A DNA stretch of 64,000 bases, taken from assembly GCA_963750965.1 (NCBI GenBank), contig CAVVSK010000013.1, positions 124,001 through 188,000 of the forward strand, written 5' to 3'. Below the pieces are notes generated by a model that was given only the letters and a program-made list of their open reading frames with translations, had not been told where the DNA came from and did not search any database. The stretch comes from CANKHA01 sp963750965. GTDB lineage: Bacteria > Pseudomonadota > Alphaproteobacteria > Rhizobiales > Xanthobacteraceae. The translations under genes and the position numbers were made by a program. Positions 27,217 through 35,606 of this stretch are shown here, piece by piece (the first letter of the stretch is position 1; every line of letters begins with the position of its first letter).

Positions 27217-28521
27217 CTATCGGCGACCACCGCCGCCTCGTCCGCCGCCGCCTCGTCCGCCGCCGCCCCCGGCGTGACCACCGCCGCCTCGACCGGCGCT
27301 CATATGCGAACCCCCGCCGCCACCCCGTCCGCCGAGGCTTGCTTGTCCGCGGTTGCTCTGTTGGTGAGCGACTTTACCGGACTGGATATTGCCCAGTCCG
27401 CTATCGCGTTGCGGCCCCTTAGGTGCAGGACGATTTGCAGCTGACGATGGCCGGCTGCCGGAGTCCGGCCGGTTAGGGGTGCGGTCTGCCGTATTTGGCC
27501 GATTAGGAGCGCGGTCGCCGGCATTCGGACGATTGCCCTGCCCCCGGTCGCCCGCGTTGCCGCGGTCCCCTCCGGGCTTATTCACCTGGTTGCCATCGCG
27601 GCCGCGGAAATCATCCCGTTGATTGCTGCTGTTCCGGATATTGTTGTTGCTGCCGTATTTATTTTGCACATTCGAATTATTGTATTTCACGCCATGGCGG
27701 TGCGCGGAATTGTGCTGCCAGTTGTTGTTGATGTTGACGTTGGTATTCCGGTTCACGTTGATGTTGTTGCCGCCCCAATTGACGCCGCCGCCCCAGTAGT
27801 TTCCCCCGCAGGCCCATCGGCCGATGGCATAACCTGCGCCGAAGACAAGTCCCGTTCGTATGACTCCAGCGGCGAGATATCCGGGCGGCGGGAAGTAGTA
27901 GGGCGGATAGGCCGGGTAAGCCCATGCTCCATAGACGACGGCAGGATCATAATAAGGAACATAGATCGTGTTGGGTACCGCCGGTTCGATAACGATGATT
28001 TCCTTGTTCGCTTGCTTCTGGACCGAAACCTTCTGCTCCTTCGTCGAGTCCAGCGTCTTGTTAGCCTGCGCCTTGCTCCGTAGCCGCTGGACGGCATCCA
28101 TCACGTCGGCCTGCTGGGCAAGCACGGCATCCCCAAGCTTCTGCGTCCAATCCAGTTTCTTGCTCATGTCCGACAGTACCGATGGCGTAGCAACCAGCGA
28201 GCGCACGCTTTCATCCCATGGCTGTTTGTCGACCGCGGCTTTCAACTGATCGCCTTTGAGGGCCTTGTTCGCGGTCGCCCAGCGCTCGGCCTGCACGACT
28301 TCCAGCGGATAGGTCGAGGCCATGAGAACCTCGGCAAGCAGCGTATCCGGGTAGAGCGCGATCGGCGCCACAAGCTGGTCCAACTGGTCGGCCTTGAGAA
28401 GTTGTTCCGCCGGCTTGGCGGCGGGTTGCTGCGCGCCCGCCGCCGGTGCTTGCGCAACTGCCACGTGCAGCGGTGTAAAGACGACAGCGGAGGCGAGAAA
28501 CAGGATCGTCGACGTTCTCAT
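27217..28521 (-). CDS. DUF3300 family secreted protein with Asn/Arg-rich and Gly-rich tail
   Basis: A 434-residue exported protein. ATG at 28521 begins MRTSTILFLASAVVF with signal cleavage near VAVA-QAP. The DUF3300 domain (about residues 40-240) contains LDQLVAPIALYPDTLLAEVLMASTYP in pieces, KQPWDESVRSLVATPSVL and PNTIYVPYYDPAVVYG. The rest is low-complexity: an asparagine-rich NINVNRNTNVNINNN stretch, RPN repeats, and a GGGRGGGGRGGGGRR end. Such tails are seen in adhesive or nucleic-acid-contacting surface proteins. DUF2950 follows in the same operon. Function is unknown. Confidence 0.86.
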   Translation of the reverse strand: MRTSTILFLASAVVFTPLHVAVAQAPAAGAQQPAAKPAEQLLKADQLDQLVAPIALYPDTLLAEVLMASTYPLEVVQAERWATANKALKGDQLKAAVDKQPWDESVRSLVATPSVLSDMSKKLDWTQKLGDAVLAQQADVMDAVQRLRSKAQANKTLDSTKEQKVSVQKQANKEIIVIEPAVPNTIYVPYYDPAVVYGAWAYPAYPPYYFPPPGYLAAGVIRTGLVFGAGYAIGRWACGGNYWGGGVNWGGNNINVNRNTNVNINNNWQHNSAHRHGVKYNNSNVQNKYGSNNNIRNSSNQRDDFRGRDGNQVNKPGGDRGNAGDRGQGNRPNAGDRAPNRPNTADRTPNRPDSGSRPSSAANRPAPKGPQRDSGLGNIQSGKVAHQQSNRGQASLGGRGGGGGSHMSAGRGGGGHAGGGGGRGGGGRGGGGRR

Positions 28522-29000
28522 TTTTCTATTCCCGCAATTATGCCTTGGCATAAAGAAATGGGCTGGTTGAGCCCTACGGCGCTGGATTTGGAGGGTATGG
28601 CGGGTAACGGACCGCGGGGTCAGTTTCCAATGTGGGATTCTGAGCCCACCAAATGCGGGCGCTCGGGCTTCCCGGAGAAGACTGGGGGGAGATGCGGGGG
28701 CAATGAACCGGCACGCGATCCGCCGCGCCTCCATTCAGCTCGTGAATTTGCCGCGAGGTTTTCAGCACATTGTCCATCAGGGCAGTTTTGCCGCCAGGTC
28801 AGCTCCAGCGATATTGCCCTAAAGGCCAATGGGAATTCGACCGAGCGCCGCAGCGGCGGTCGAACGACTTCGCAAAGATGCCCGAGTATCGATTTGCCGA
28901 AAAGAAACGAGCTCAGCGCAGCGCTACTGTTTTCTCGATCCATGATCTTTGGCCCGGTGGGAAAAAACGAGCCCACTTGCCGCGCGTGCGGAGCGCCGAA
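28522..29000. other. Intergenic region, 479 bp, upstream of DUF3300
   Basis: No supported gene; the long plus-strand ORF crossing into 29 kb is the antisense shadow of the FAA hydrolase. The region holds the second copy of the GATATTGCCC palindrome and should contain the DUF3300 promoter (minus strand). No terminator was seen after the FAA hydrolase stop at 29001. Confidence 0.5.
28810..28830. repeat. GATATTGCCC-type palindrome, copy 2
   Basis: GATATTGCCCT-AAA-GGCCAAT matches the reverse complement of the 23380-23407 palindrome at about 18 of 21 positions. It lies about 290 bp upstream of the DUF3300 start. Both copies precede envelope-protein genes. Confidence 0.5.
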
Positions 29001-29846
29001 CTATTTCTCGTCGACAATGCGGCTGCGCAGCGTGCCGATGCCGGAGATTTCGACCTCCAGCACGTCGCGGGCCTTCATCCAGACCGGCGGATTGCGCTTG
29101 CCGCCGATGCCTTCCGGTGTCCCGGTAGCGATGACGTCGCCCGGCGAGAGCTCGGTGAATTTCGAGCAGAAGGCGATGATTGCCGGGATGTCATGGATCA
29201 GCATGTCGGTGCCCGACTTCTGCATCTCCTGGCCATTCAACCGTGTCTTCAGCACCAGCTTGGTGGGATCGGGAATTTCGTCGGTCGTCACCAACCAGGG
29301 ACCAAGCGGGCCGGTGCGCGGGAAATTTTTGCTCGCGACCAGCGAGTATTTGGTGAAGTCGCGGGCGCTGCCATCGCAGAAGCAGGTATAGCCGGCGATG
29401 TGGCTCAGCGCGTCCTCAGGTTTGATCGCGCGACCCGGTTTGCCGATGATCAGCGCAAGCTCGCCTTCGAAATCGAAATTATTCGACGCTTTGGGTTTCA
29501 CCATCGCGCCTTCGTGCGCGGCGAGCGTATCGGTGAAGCGTGTGAAGATATTCGGCAGTTCCGGTGCATCATGGCCGGATTCCGCGGCGTGGGATTTGTA
29601 GTTGATCCCGACGCAGAGGATCTTTTTCGGGTTGGTGATGACCGGCTGGAACCGCACATCCGTCAGCTTGTGGTCGGGCTCGGCACCTGTCACCGCGGTG
29701 CGCATTTCGTCCAACGCGCCTTGTTCCAGCGCGTGGCGCAGGGTGCGGTAATTGCCTTTGAGGCGGCGGCTCAAATCGACCACGCCATCACCGACCACGG
29801 CGCCGAAAGTAGGCTTGCCGTCCACTCCATAGCTCGCGAGCTTCAT
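29001..29846 (-). CDS. Fumarylacetoacetate hydrolase (FAA) family protein, copy 1
   Basis: A 281-residue member of the FAH superfamily, whose members hydrolyse C-C bonds of ring-cleavage products (fumarylacetoacetate, fumarylpyruvate), decarboxylate or tautomerise oxo-acids. It has the short N-terminal cap (MKLASYGVDGKPTFGAVV), the start of the catalytic fold ILCVGINYKSHA, the metal ligands in FDFEGELALIIG, the TCFCDGSARDFTKY segment and the GDVIATGTPEG loop. It is the last gene of the minus-strand run that begins at 32620; 25 bp separate it from the class II aldolase gene. Confidence 0.88.
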   Translation of the reverse strand: MKLASYGVDGKPTFGAVVGDGVVDLSRRLKGNYRTLRHALEQGALDEMRTAVTGAEPDHKLTDVRFQPVITNPKKILCVGINYKSHAAESGHDAPELPNIFTRFTDTLAAHEGAMVKPKASNNFDFEGELALIIGKPGRAIKPEDALSHIAGYTCFCDGSARDFTKYSLVASKNFPRTGPLGPWLVTTDEIPDPTKLVLKTRLNGQEMQKSGTDMLIHDIPAIIAFCSKFTELSPGDVIATGTPEGIGGKRNPPVWMKARDVLEVEISGIGTLRSRIVDEK

Positions 29847-29871
29847 TTGCTATCTCCGGCCGCCGCGCGGC

Positions 29872-30654
29872 TTACTTATGTTCGTGTTTGTGATCGTGGA
29901 CGTAGATCGGCCCGCCATCCGGCCGGTTGAGCAGGTGGCCGCAGCCGGCCTTGTTCGCCCAGTATTCCCAGGTGCGCCAAGTCTCGGTGGAATAAGGACT
30001 ATAGCCCCTATTCCGGGCGTCGATCTCGCCTTGCGACAAGTATCTGATCTTGCCGCCGAGCACCTTGGCGTTCTGCAGGACGCGGGCATTGCGCGGCAGA
30101 TAGACCGACATGCGCACGACCTCGATCAGCGATTTGGAGGCCGACGCAAAACCGTGAGCGCTCATGAGCGCCACATTGTTGCCCCCGAGCTTTTTCGCCA
30201 GATCCCGCGCCTGCTCTATATTGGAAACCAGCACATTGGTGTCGCCGAATTTATCCGCGATATCCCACACCGGCACATTCGCGCCGATGAAGCTGCCGGC
30301 ATGGATCACCGGCCGCAGCGGCATATCTGTTGCGATGCCAAAAGGAAGGATGTCCTCGGCATGCGCATGTACCACCGCCATTACATCCGGCCGCGCTTCC
30401 AGAATACCGGCGTGAATGAAACGTTCGAGATAGAGCGGACGCTTTTCGTCACGCACCGGCTCACCGTCCATGCCGAATTCGACAATGTCGTCGCGCGTCA
30501 CCAGTTCCGGCGCAAGCGAACGCGCGAGGAAGAAATGATTGGGCTTGTCGGGATGGCGGATGCTGACATGGCCATAGGCATCCACCACGTCTTCGCGCGC
30601 GAGAATGCGATTGGCGATCACGAGGTCATCCATGATCGCGTCGATTTTATTCAT
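29872..30654 (-). CDS. Class II aldolase/adducin-family protein, hydroxy-aromatic decarboxylase-like, copy 1
   Basis: A 260-residue protein. ATG at 30654 (MNKIDAIMDDLVIANRIL) gives the family start. Metal-binding histidines are in VVHAHAEDILPF and the later SAHGFAS. The DAYGHVSIRHPDKP segment matches class II proteins that act as decarboxylases of dihydroxy-aromatic acids or their cleavage products (PhtD/OphC, CmtD) more than sugar-phosphate aldolases. The C-terminus ends in a histidine-rich tail (YVHDHKHEHK). It is flanked by Pht5-like and FAA genes, with 19 and 25 bp gaps, so this is one operon. Confidence 0.85.
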   Translation of the reverse strand: MNKIDAIMDDLVIANRILAREDVVDAYGHVSIRHPDKPNHFFLARSLAPELVTRDDIVEFGMDGEPVRDEKRPLYLERFIHAGILEARPDVMAVVHAHAEDILPFGIATDMPLRPVIHAGSFIGANVPVWDIADKFGDTNVLVSNIEQARDLAKKLGGNNVALMSAHGFASASKSLIEVVRMSVYLPRNARVLQNAKVLGGKIRYLSQGEIDARNRGYSPYSTETWRTWEYWANKAGCGHLLNRPDGGPIYVHDHKHEHK

Positions 30655-30673
30655 GGCAGTTGGATCTCCGTGA

Positions 30674-31672
30674 TCAGAATGCCGGCTCGGTGTGCCCGTA
30701 AGTCTTTGCGAATAGATCTTCGACCGGCATCTTCTTGGCGATGAAATGCTGCTCCTGCATGTATCGCACCAGCGCTTCAAGCGTTGGGCGATTATCCTCG
30801 ACGCCATAGGGCCAGGGATCGTCGCCGAAGACATCGCGAATTTCGTCGAGTTGCGCCGGCAGGAACGGCATCATGTAGCGAAGCGCACGCGTGGAGAACA
30901 TCTTCTTCAGCGCCAGAATCTTGGCCTGCACGAAGGCGTTGTAGAGACTGGTCGCGACAAAGGGATGCTTCTCGTAGACGTCCTTGCGGATGGCGACGAG
31001 GTGCATGATCGGGAAGATCTTGGTCTTCTTGTAGTAGTCCTTCTCGTCCTGATAATAGTTCGGCAGGAGCCGGCCGACGTTTGGATTGCTCAGGATCGAA
31101 CGGGGAATGCTGGTGCCCATGGTGCAATCGACCTCGCCCGAGACCAGCATGTCGTCGAGCGACTTTCGCGGGTCCGCGTAAGTGAGATCCGGCTGCTTCA
31201 ACAACGGTAGCACATGCGGATCGCCGTGCGAGCCAGCCGTGTTGATCGCGCCCTGCACCCATTTGCATTTGGAGAAATCAACGCCGTATTCGTCGCTTAG
31301 GAGGCCACGGACGAAGATCGCCGCGGTCATGGTGTAGAGCGCAACGCCGATGCGCTTGCCTTCGAGATCCTTTGGCTTGTTGATACCGGCATGCTTGTTG
31401 ATGCCGATGACGTCATGACGGAAAGAGCGCGATGGAAACACCGGTATCGCTATAAAATTGCACTTTCCGGCGGCGTAGCGCTGGATGTATTCGGAGCTGG
31501 AATACTCGGCAACGTGGAATTCCTCTCCACCCGACATGCGGTCGAAAATCGGACGCGGGAGTTCGATCGGAATGAAGTTGAGGTCAATGCCCTCCGGCCT
31601 GATCTCGCCGGTGTAAAGCGGCTGCAGACGATCGTATAGCGATGCAGCGAAGTTAAGCTTCAATGCGGCCAT
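30674..31672 (-). CDS. 4,5-dihydroxyphthalate decarboxylase-like (Pht5 family) protein with binding-protein fold
   Basis: A 332-residue protein without a signal peptide; it begins directly with KLNFAASLYDRLQPLYTGE. Recognisable elements are IRPEGIDLNFIPIELP, EFHVAEYSSSEYI, FPSRSFRHDVIGIN and GDPWPYG near the end (here DDPWPYGVEDN). Pht5 enzymes share the periplasmic-binding-protein fold but act in the cytoplasm and decarboxylate 4,5-dihydroxyphthalate. The lack of a signal peptide and the neighbouring decarboxylase-like and FAA genes favour an enzyme over a transporter receptor. It may also be annotated as an ABC substrate-binding protein. Confidence 0.78.
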   Translation of the reverse strand: MAALKLNFAASLYDRLQPLYTGEIRPEGIDLNFIPIELPRPIFDRMSGGEEFHVAEYSSSEYIQRYAAGKCNFIAIPVFPSRSFRHDVIGINKHAGINKPKDLEGKRIGVALYTMTAAIFVRGLLSDEYGVDFSKCKWVQGAINTAGSHGDPHVLPLLKQPDLTYADPRKSLDDMLVSGEVDCTMGTSIPRSILSNPNVGRLLPNYYQDEKDYYKKTKIFPIMHLVAIRKDVYEKHPFVATSLYNAFVQAKILALKKMFSTRALRYMMPFLPAQLDEIRDVFGDDPWPYGVEDNRPTLEALVRYMQEQHFIAKKMPVEDLFAKTYGHTEPAF

Positions 31673-31721
31673 TGATAATCCCCGATAACTGGTGGCGCAC
31701 CGCTACCATGCGGCTGCGCGT

Positions 31722-31744
31722 GTAAAAACCCCCGCAGGCGCGGG
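31722..31744 (-). terminator. Probable terminator after FAA copy 2
   Basis: On the minus strand CCCGC-GCCT-GCGGG is followed by GGTTTTTAC, just after the FAA copy 2 stop at 31757. The stem is short (5 bp), so it may only reduce readthrough into the Pht5-like gene. Confidence 0.5.
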
Positions 31745-31756
31745 ACCAAGATGGCC

Positions 31757-32620
31757 TCAGGCCTCGTCGACCACGGAGTTCCGCAGCACGCCGATTTCCG
31801 GAACCTCGACTTCCACCACATCCCCCGGCTTGAGCCATTTCGGCGGCGTGTGATGGCCGCCGGCGCCGGTGGGCGTCCCCGTCATGATCATGTCGCCGGG
31901 GCGGAGGGTCGTGAAGGTGCTGATGTAATTTATCAGCCAGGCGAAGTCCCAGGTCAGGTGCGCAGTATTGTCATCCTGCCGCAATTCGCCGTTGACCTTG
32001 GTGGTGAGATGCAGACCCTTGCCGGGATCGACATCCTCGGCCGGGACCACCCACGGCCCGAGGCTTCCGGAGCGGTCGAAATTCTTGCCCTGGGTGACGT
32101 TCAGCGTCCCGTGCCGCACCCAGTCACGGACGCTGCCCTCGTTACCGAGAGTCACCCCGCCGATGATCTTCAGCGCCTCTTCCTTCGGAACATTGCGACC
32201 TTCGCGCCCGATCACAAGGACGATCTCACCCTCATAATCGAACTTGTCCGAGACTTTCGGCCGCACCAGCGGCTGGTCATGCCCGACAAAGGAGGATGGA
32301 AAACGCACGAACAGGTTCGGATATTTCGGCGTGGGTCGACCGTCTTTGTATTCTTCGTTGCGTTCCGGATAGTTGATCCCGACGCAAATGATCTTTTCCG
32401 GCGCGAGGATCGGAATCAGCATTTCGACGTCGCTTAGCTGATGATCCGGCTGACCGGAAACGGCCTGGCGCGCCTCCCCTATCGCATTGGCCCGCAATAC
32501 GTCGAGTAGCGTGGGATATTTGGCGGAAAGCTTGCGGCCGATATCGACAAGGCCCTTGTCGGTCACGGCGCCGTAGCTGGTACGGCCATTCACGCGGAAA
32601 CTGGCGAGGCGAAGAGACAT
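31757..32620 (-). CDS. Fumarylacetoacetate hydrolase (FAA) family protein, copy 2
   Basis: A 287-residue FAH-superfamily enzyme. ATG at 32620 (MSLRLASFRVNGRTSYGAV) is chosen over a longer frame reaching 32740, because the extra residues look non-coding and overlap the divergent amidohydrolase. Catalytic-fold features are IICVGINYPERNEE, metal ligands in FDYEGEIVLVIG, and MIMTGTPTGAGGHH. It heads the minus-strand run FAA-Pht5-aldolase-FAA and shares a 118-bp divergent promoter region with the amidohydrolase at 32739. Substrate: probably an oxo-acid from ring cleavage. Confidence 0.87.
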   Translation of the reverse strand: MSLRLASFRVNGRTSYGAVTDKGLVDIGRKLSAKYPTLLDVLRANAIGEARQAVSGQPDHQLSDVEMLIPILAPEKIICVGINYPERNEEYKDGRPTPKYPNLFVRFPSSFVGHDQPLVRPKVSDKFDYEGEIVLVIGREGRNVPKEEALKIIGGVTLGNEGSVRDWVRHGTLNVTQGKNFDRSGSLGPWVVPAEDVDPGKGLHLTTKVNGELRQDDNTAHLTWDFAWLINYISTFTTLRPGDMIMTGTPTGAGGHHTPPKWLKPGDVVEVEVPEIGVLRNSVVDEA

Positions 32621-32738
32621 CGGCGGGCAAAGTAGCGTGTGGCGGCCCGGCGTCAAGCCGCATTTGCCCACGGGCCACGCCCTTGATTTGCATGATGGGG
32701 GAAGGCAATAAGCCTTTTTCCCCAACAAGCAGGCTGCC

Positions 32739-33704
32739 ATGATCGTCGATTTCCAGCATCACTTCACGCCGCGCGAGCTGATCAAAGAGGATCCCGGCGA
32801 CCGGCGGATCCTGCGCTACGACGAGAACGGGGCGCCGAGCTACACCATCCACTCCCTGCTTTATAACCTCGATGAGCATGTCGCGATGATGGATGCCTCG
32901 GGGATCGACGCGGCTTTCATCACCAGCGCGGCCGGCATGTGCGCCGACCTGGAAACCTCGAAAATCGTCAATAACAACGCCAAAAAGGCCGAGCGCGATT
33001 ATCCCGACCGCTTCATTGGTGCCGCGCATGCGCATCCGCTCGGCGGCAAGGAGGCCTTCAAGGAATTGTCACGTTGCGTGCACGAACTCGGTTTCCCGGG
33101 AGTCGTCATCACCTCGGAGACCGACGGAAAATATCTCGACGATCCGGCCTACGAGGATTTCTGGACGGAAGCCGAGCGGCTCGGCATTTTCGTCTTCGTT
33201 CATCCGGCGCTGAAGTTGAACCAGACGAAGCAATTCGACACCCTGGATCTGGCGCGCGCGGTCGGTCGGGAATTTTCGCTGATTGGGGCCACCATCCGGT
33301 TGGTGGATTCCGGAGTGTTCGACCGGCATCCGAAGCTGACGGTGCATATGGCGCATCTCGGCGGCGGAATCTCCTCCATGCTCGGACGCATCCGCGGCTT
33401 CCGCGACAAGGAATTCTGGGGAACCCAGGGTGACCCGCGCCACGGCATGAAGGCGGAAAAGGATTTTGACTACTACCTGCGCAACAACATCATCTTCGAT
33501 ACGGCGGGCTTCTGCTGCGAGATTTCCGCCATCAAAACCGCGCTGGTTGAGATCCCTTCCGCGCGCATCGTGTTCGCCACCGACTATCCGCAGGAGGTGC
33601 GTGAGCGCCATGTGGTGAAAGACTTTGTGCAGCAGCTGCGCGGACTGGGCACGGACGGCGAGAAGATTCTTTCCGGCAATGTCGGCAAGTTGATCAAACC
33701 TTAG
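32739..33704 (+). CDS. Amidohydrolase family 2 protein (ACMSD-like decarboxylase) with altered HXH motif
   Basis: A 321-residue TIM-barrel protein of the ACMSD group, metal-dependent non-oxidative decarboxylases or hydrolases. Barrel landmarks are the strand-1 motif VDFQHHFTP, the strand-5 histidine in FVFVHPALKL, HMAHLGGGISS and the strand-8 aspartate in VFATDYPQEVRE. In the usual DXHXH motif the first histidine is replaced: residue 6 is glutamine, leaving H7 and H8. The other ligands are intact, so the metal site may differ. It is transcribed away from FAA copy 2 and converges on FAA copy 3 with a 12-bp gap. Confidence 0.83.
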   Translation: MIVDFQHHFTPRELIKEDPGDRRILRYDENGAPSYTIHSLLYNLDEHVAMMDASGIDAAFITSAAGMCADLETSKIVNNNAKKAERDYPDRFIGAAHAHPLGGKEAFKELSRCVHELGFPGVVITSETDGKYLDDPAYEDFWTEAERLGIFVFVHPALKLNQTKQFDTLDLARAVGREFSLIGATIRLVDSGVFDRHPKLTVHMAHLGGGISSMLGRIRGFRDKEFWGTQGDPRHGMKAEKDFDYYLRNNIIFDTAGFCCEISAIKTALVEIPSARIVFATDYPQEVRERHVVKDFVQQLRGLGTDGEKILSGNVGKLIKP

Positions 33705-33716
33705 CAGTCGTTCGCA

Positions 33717-34640
33717 TCATGCAATCGTGGTGGTCAAGACGCCGATACGCTCGATCTCGATCTTCACCACATCGCCGGGCCGAAGATATTCATTCCGCGC
33801 GGAGCCAACTCCCGCGGGCGTGCCGGTAAGGATCACGTCCCCCGGATGCAGCGTCATGCCTGATGACAGATGCGCGATCTGCTCGGCGATGTTGTAGATC
33901 ATCTTGCCGGTATTGGAATCCTGCTTGATGGCGTCATTGACCCAGAGCTTGATCGCCAAATTATGCGGATCGGGAATGTCCTGTGCCGGCACGATCCACG
34001 GCCCGAGCGGACAGGAGCCATCGAAGCTCTTCTGCCCGATCCAGTCCGATTTGAAGGCGGAGGTGTCGGGCACATGCGGACGGCGGGAAAGATCGCGCGC
34101 GGAAAGATCGTTCGCCGCCGTGTAACCGGCCACATGGTCGAGCGCCTGTTCCACCGAAACGTTCTTCGCTGGCTTGCCGATCACCGCCGCCAGTTCAACT
34201 TCCCAATCCAGTTTCTGGGTATAGCGTGACGCGTTGACCGTAGCGTCCGGATCGGCCACCGCGCGCGAGGCCTTGATGAAGTGCCACGGCTTGAGGCCCA
34301 GCGTTTTGGGGTTGGGCTCCTCCGGCCGGTTGGCCCGCTTCGCCATTTCCGCCGCGTGGTCGCTGTAATTGGCGCCGGCGCAATAGATCGCCGAGGGCCA
34401 CAGGATCGGCGCACGCAGCCGCGTCTGCACCAGCGGCATCGCCTTCGTCTCCTGGCCGCGCTTCGCCAGCGCCGACTGCAAGGTGTCGTTCGCCCGGTGC
34501 CAGTCTTCCAGAATCCCGAGCACGCTGGCGTAAGAAGCCTGGCCGCTCAGCTCGGCAGCGTCGAATACACTCTCTTCCACGACGATGCCGGCAAGCGGAC
34601 CTTGCATGGATTGATAGGTCGCCAGCTTGTACCCGACCAT
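33717..34640 (-). CDS. Fumarylacetoacetate hydrolase (FAA) family protein, copy 3
   Basis: A 307-residue FAH-superfamily enzyme with a longer N-terminal cap than copies 1 and 2. Features: IYCAGANYSDHAAEM, the substrate loop GLKPWHFIKAS, metal ligands in LDWEVELAAVIG, TAANDLSARDLSRR and DVILTGTPAGVGSAR. It resembles 2-keto-4-pentenoate hydratase/OHED isomerase-type members. It follows the class II aldolase gene copy 2 by 25 bp on the same strand, repeating the aldolase/FAA pairing seen at 29-30.6 kb. Confidence 0.87.
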   Translation of the reverse strand: MVGYKLATYQSMQGPLAGIVVEESVFDAAELSGQASYASVLGILEDWHRANDTLQSALAKRGQETKAMPLVQTRLRAPILWPSAIYCAGANYSDHAAEMAKRANRPEEPNPKTLGLKPWHFIKASRAVADPDATVNASRYTQKLDWEVELAAVIGKPAKNVSVEQALDHVAGYTAANDLSARDLSRRPHVPDTSAFKSDWIGQKSFDGSCPLGPWIVPAQDIPDPHNLAIKLWVNDAIKQDSNTGKMIYNIAEQIAHLSSGMTLHPGDVILTGTPAGVGSARNEYLRPGDVVKIEIERIGVLTTTIA

Positions 34641-34665
34641 CGGTCCTCGCTCCCTGACTTCGTTA

Positions 34666-35415
34666 TCAATCGACCAATGCGCTTTTCAGCGCTTCCCAGA
34701 CCCGGTCCTGGCCCATGCCCGAACCGCGTGTATGCCCCGCGGTATTGGCCTCGCGTAGCGCGCATTCTTCCGCCGCCATGTATTCGATGCGCCCGCCCGC
34801 CGCCAGCATGACCGCCTGCATCTGGATGCGCGCATTAATTTCGGTATAGACCGCGCGCGCGACCGCGAGACGCAGATCGGAGCCCACGACCACGTCACCG
34901 TGCCCGCGCATCAACGCGACAGAATGGTTTCCGAGACGCTCCGCCAAAGCCTGGCCGCGCTTGACGTTGGTGACCAACATATCGGTCATGCCCGCAGCGT
35001 CGCGAATTTCGAACACCGGCACACCGGTGTGCAAAAAGGCGGCCGGCGGCATGACCGCGCGCAGCGGCACGTCGGTGATGCTGAACGGAATCACTCCGGG
35101 CGAATGGCTGTGAATGACGGCGTTAACGTCAGAGCGCTTCTTGTAGATTTCGGAGTGGATGAAACGCTCGCTATAGATGCCGCGACCCTGACGATCGACC
35201 GGCTCACCTTCGGCGTCGAATTCCATGATGTCAGCCGCGGTAACCAGCTTGGGACCCATGGCGCGCGCCATGAAGAAGCGATCGGGTCGCTCCGGGCTGC
35301 GGAAGCTCACATGTCCGAAGGAATCCACCACTCCTTCGGCGTGCAGGATGTGGTTGGCTAGGACCAGATCGTCGATCTCCGAGGCGAGATCGACCTTGTT
35401 CTCCGCAAAAGCCAT
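34666..35415 (-). CDS. Class II aldolase/adducin-family protein, decarboxylase-like, copy 2
   Basis: A 249-residue paralogue of the protein at 29872. It shares the opening LVLANHILHAEGVVDSFGHVS, the FFMARAMGPKLVTAADI segment, metal histidines in VIHSHSPGVIPF and the RGHGDVVVG loop. Those features fit PhtD/CmtD-like decarboxylases. It heads a two-gene unit with FAA copy 3 and is divergent from the NhaD-like permease at 35607, with a 191-bp shared promoter region. Confidence 0.86.
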   Translation of the reverse strand: MAFAENKVDLASEIDDLVLANHILHAEGVVDSFGHVSFRSPERPDRFFMARAMGPKLVTAADIMEFDAEGEPVDRQGRGIYSERFIHSEIYKKRSDVNAVIHSHSPGVIPFSITDVPLRAVMPPAAFLHTGVPVFEIRDAAGMTDMLVTNVKRGQALAERLGNHSVALMRGHGDVVVGSDLRLAVARAVYTEINARIQMQAVMLAAGGRIEYMAAEECALREANTAGHTRGSGMGQDRVWEALKSALVD

Positions 35416-35606
35416 GGGCTGTATTTCCGTGAGGGTTGTCGCCGGAAGAGGCGCGGCATTGTGGAAGAAGACGGGCGCGGGTCAAGCCCGCAGCGGCAGG
35501 CGACAAAGACTATTTCTTTCCGCTGCCGCCGTGCGCTAGGGTCAGCTTCCCGCGCGTGCTTCATTTTTGCCACCTGGAACGCATCCGCCTCGGTCCTTTT
35601 GATCTC

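Noticed and set aside
27217..27310. GGC-rich repeat tract as a possible tandem-repeat element
   Set aside because: It encodes the glycine-rich C-terminus of the DUF3300 protein in frame, so it is explained by coding.
28770..29930. 386-codon plus-strand open frame
   Set aside because: Mostly antisense to FAA hydrolase copy 1 and lacking any family feature.
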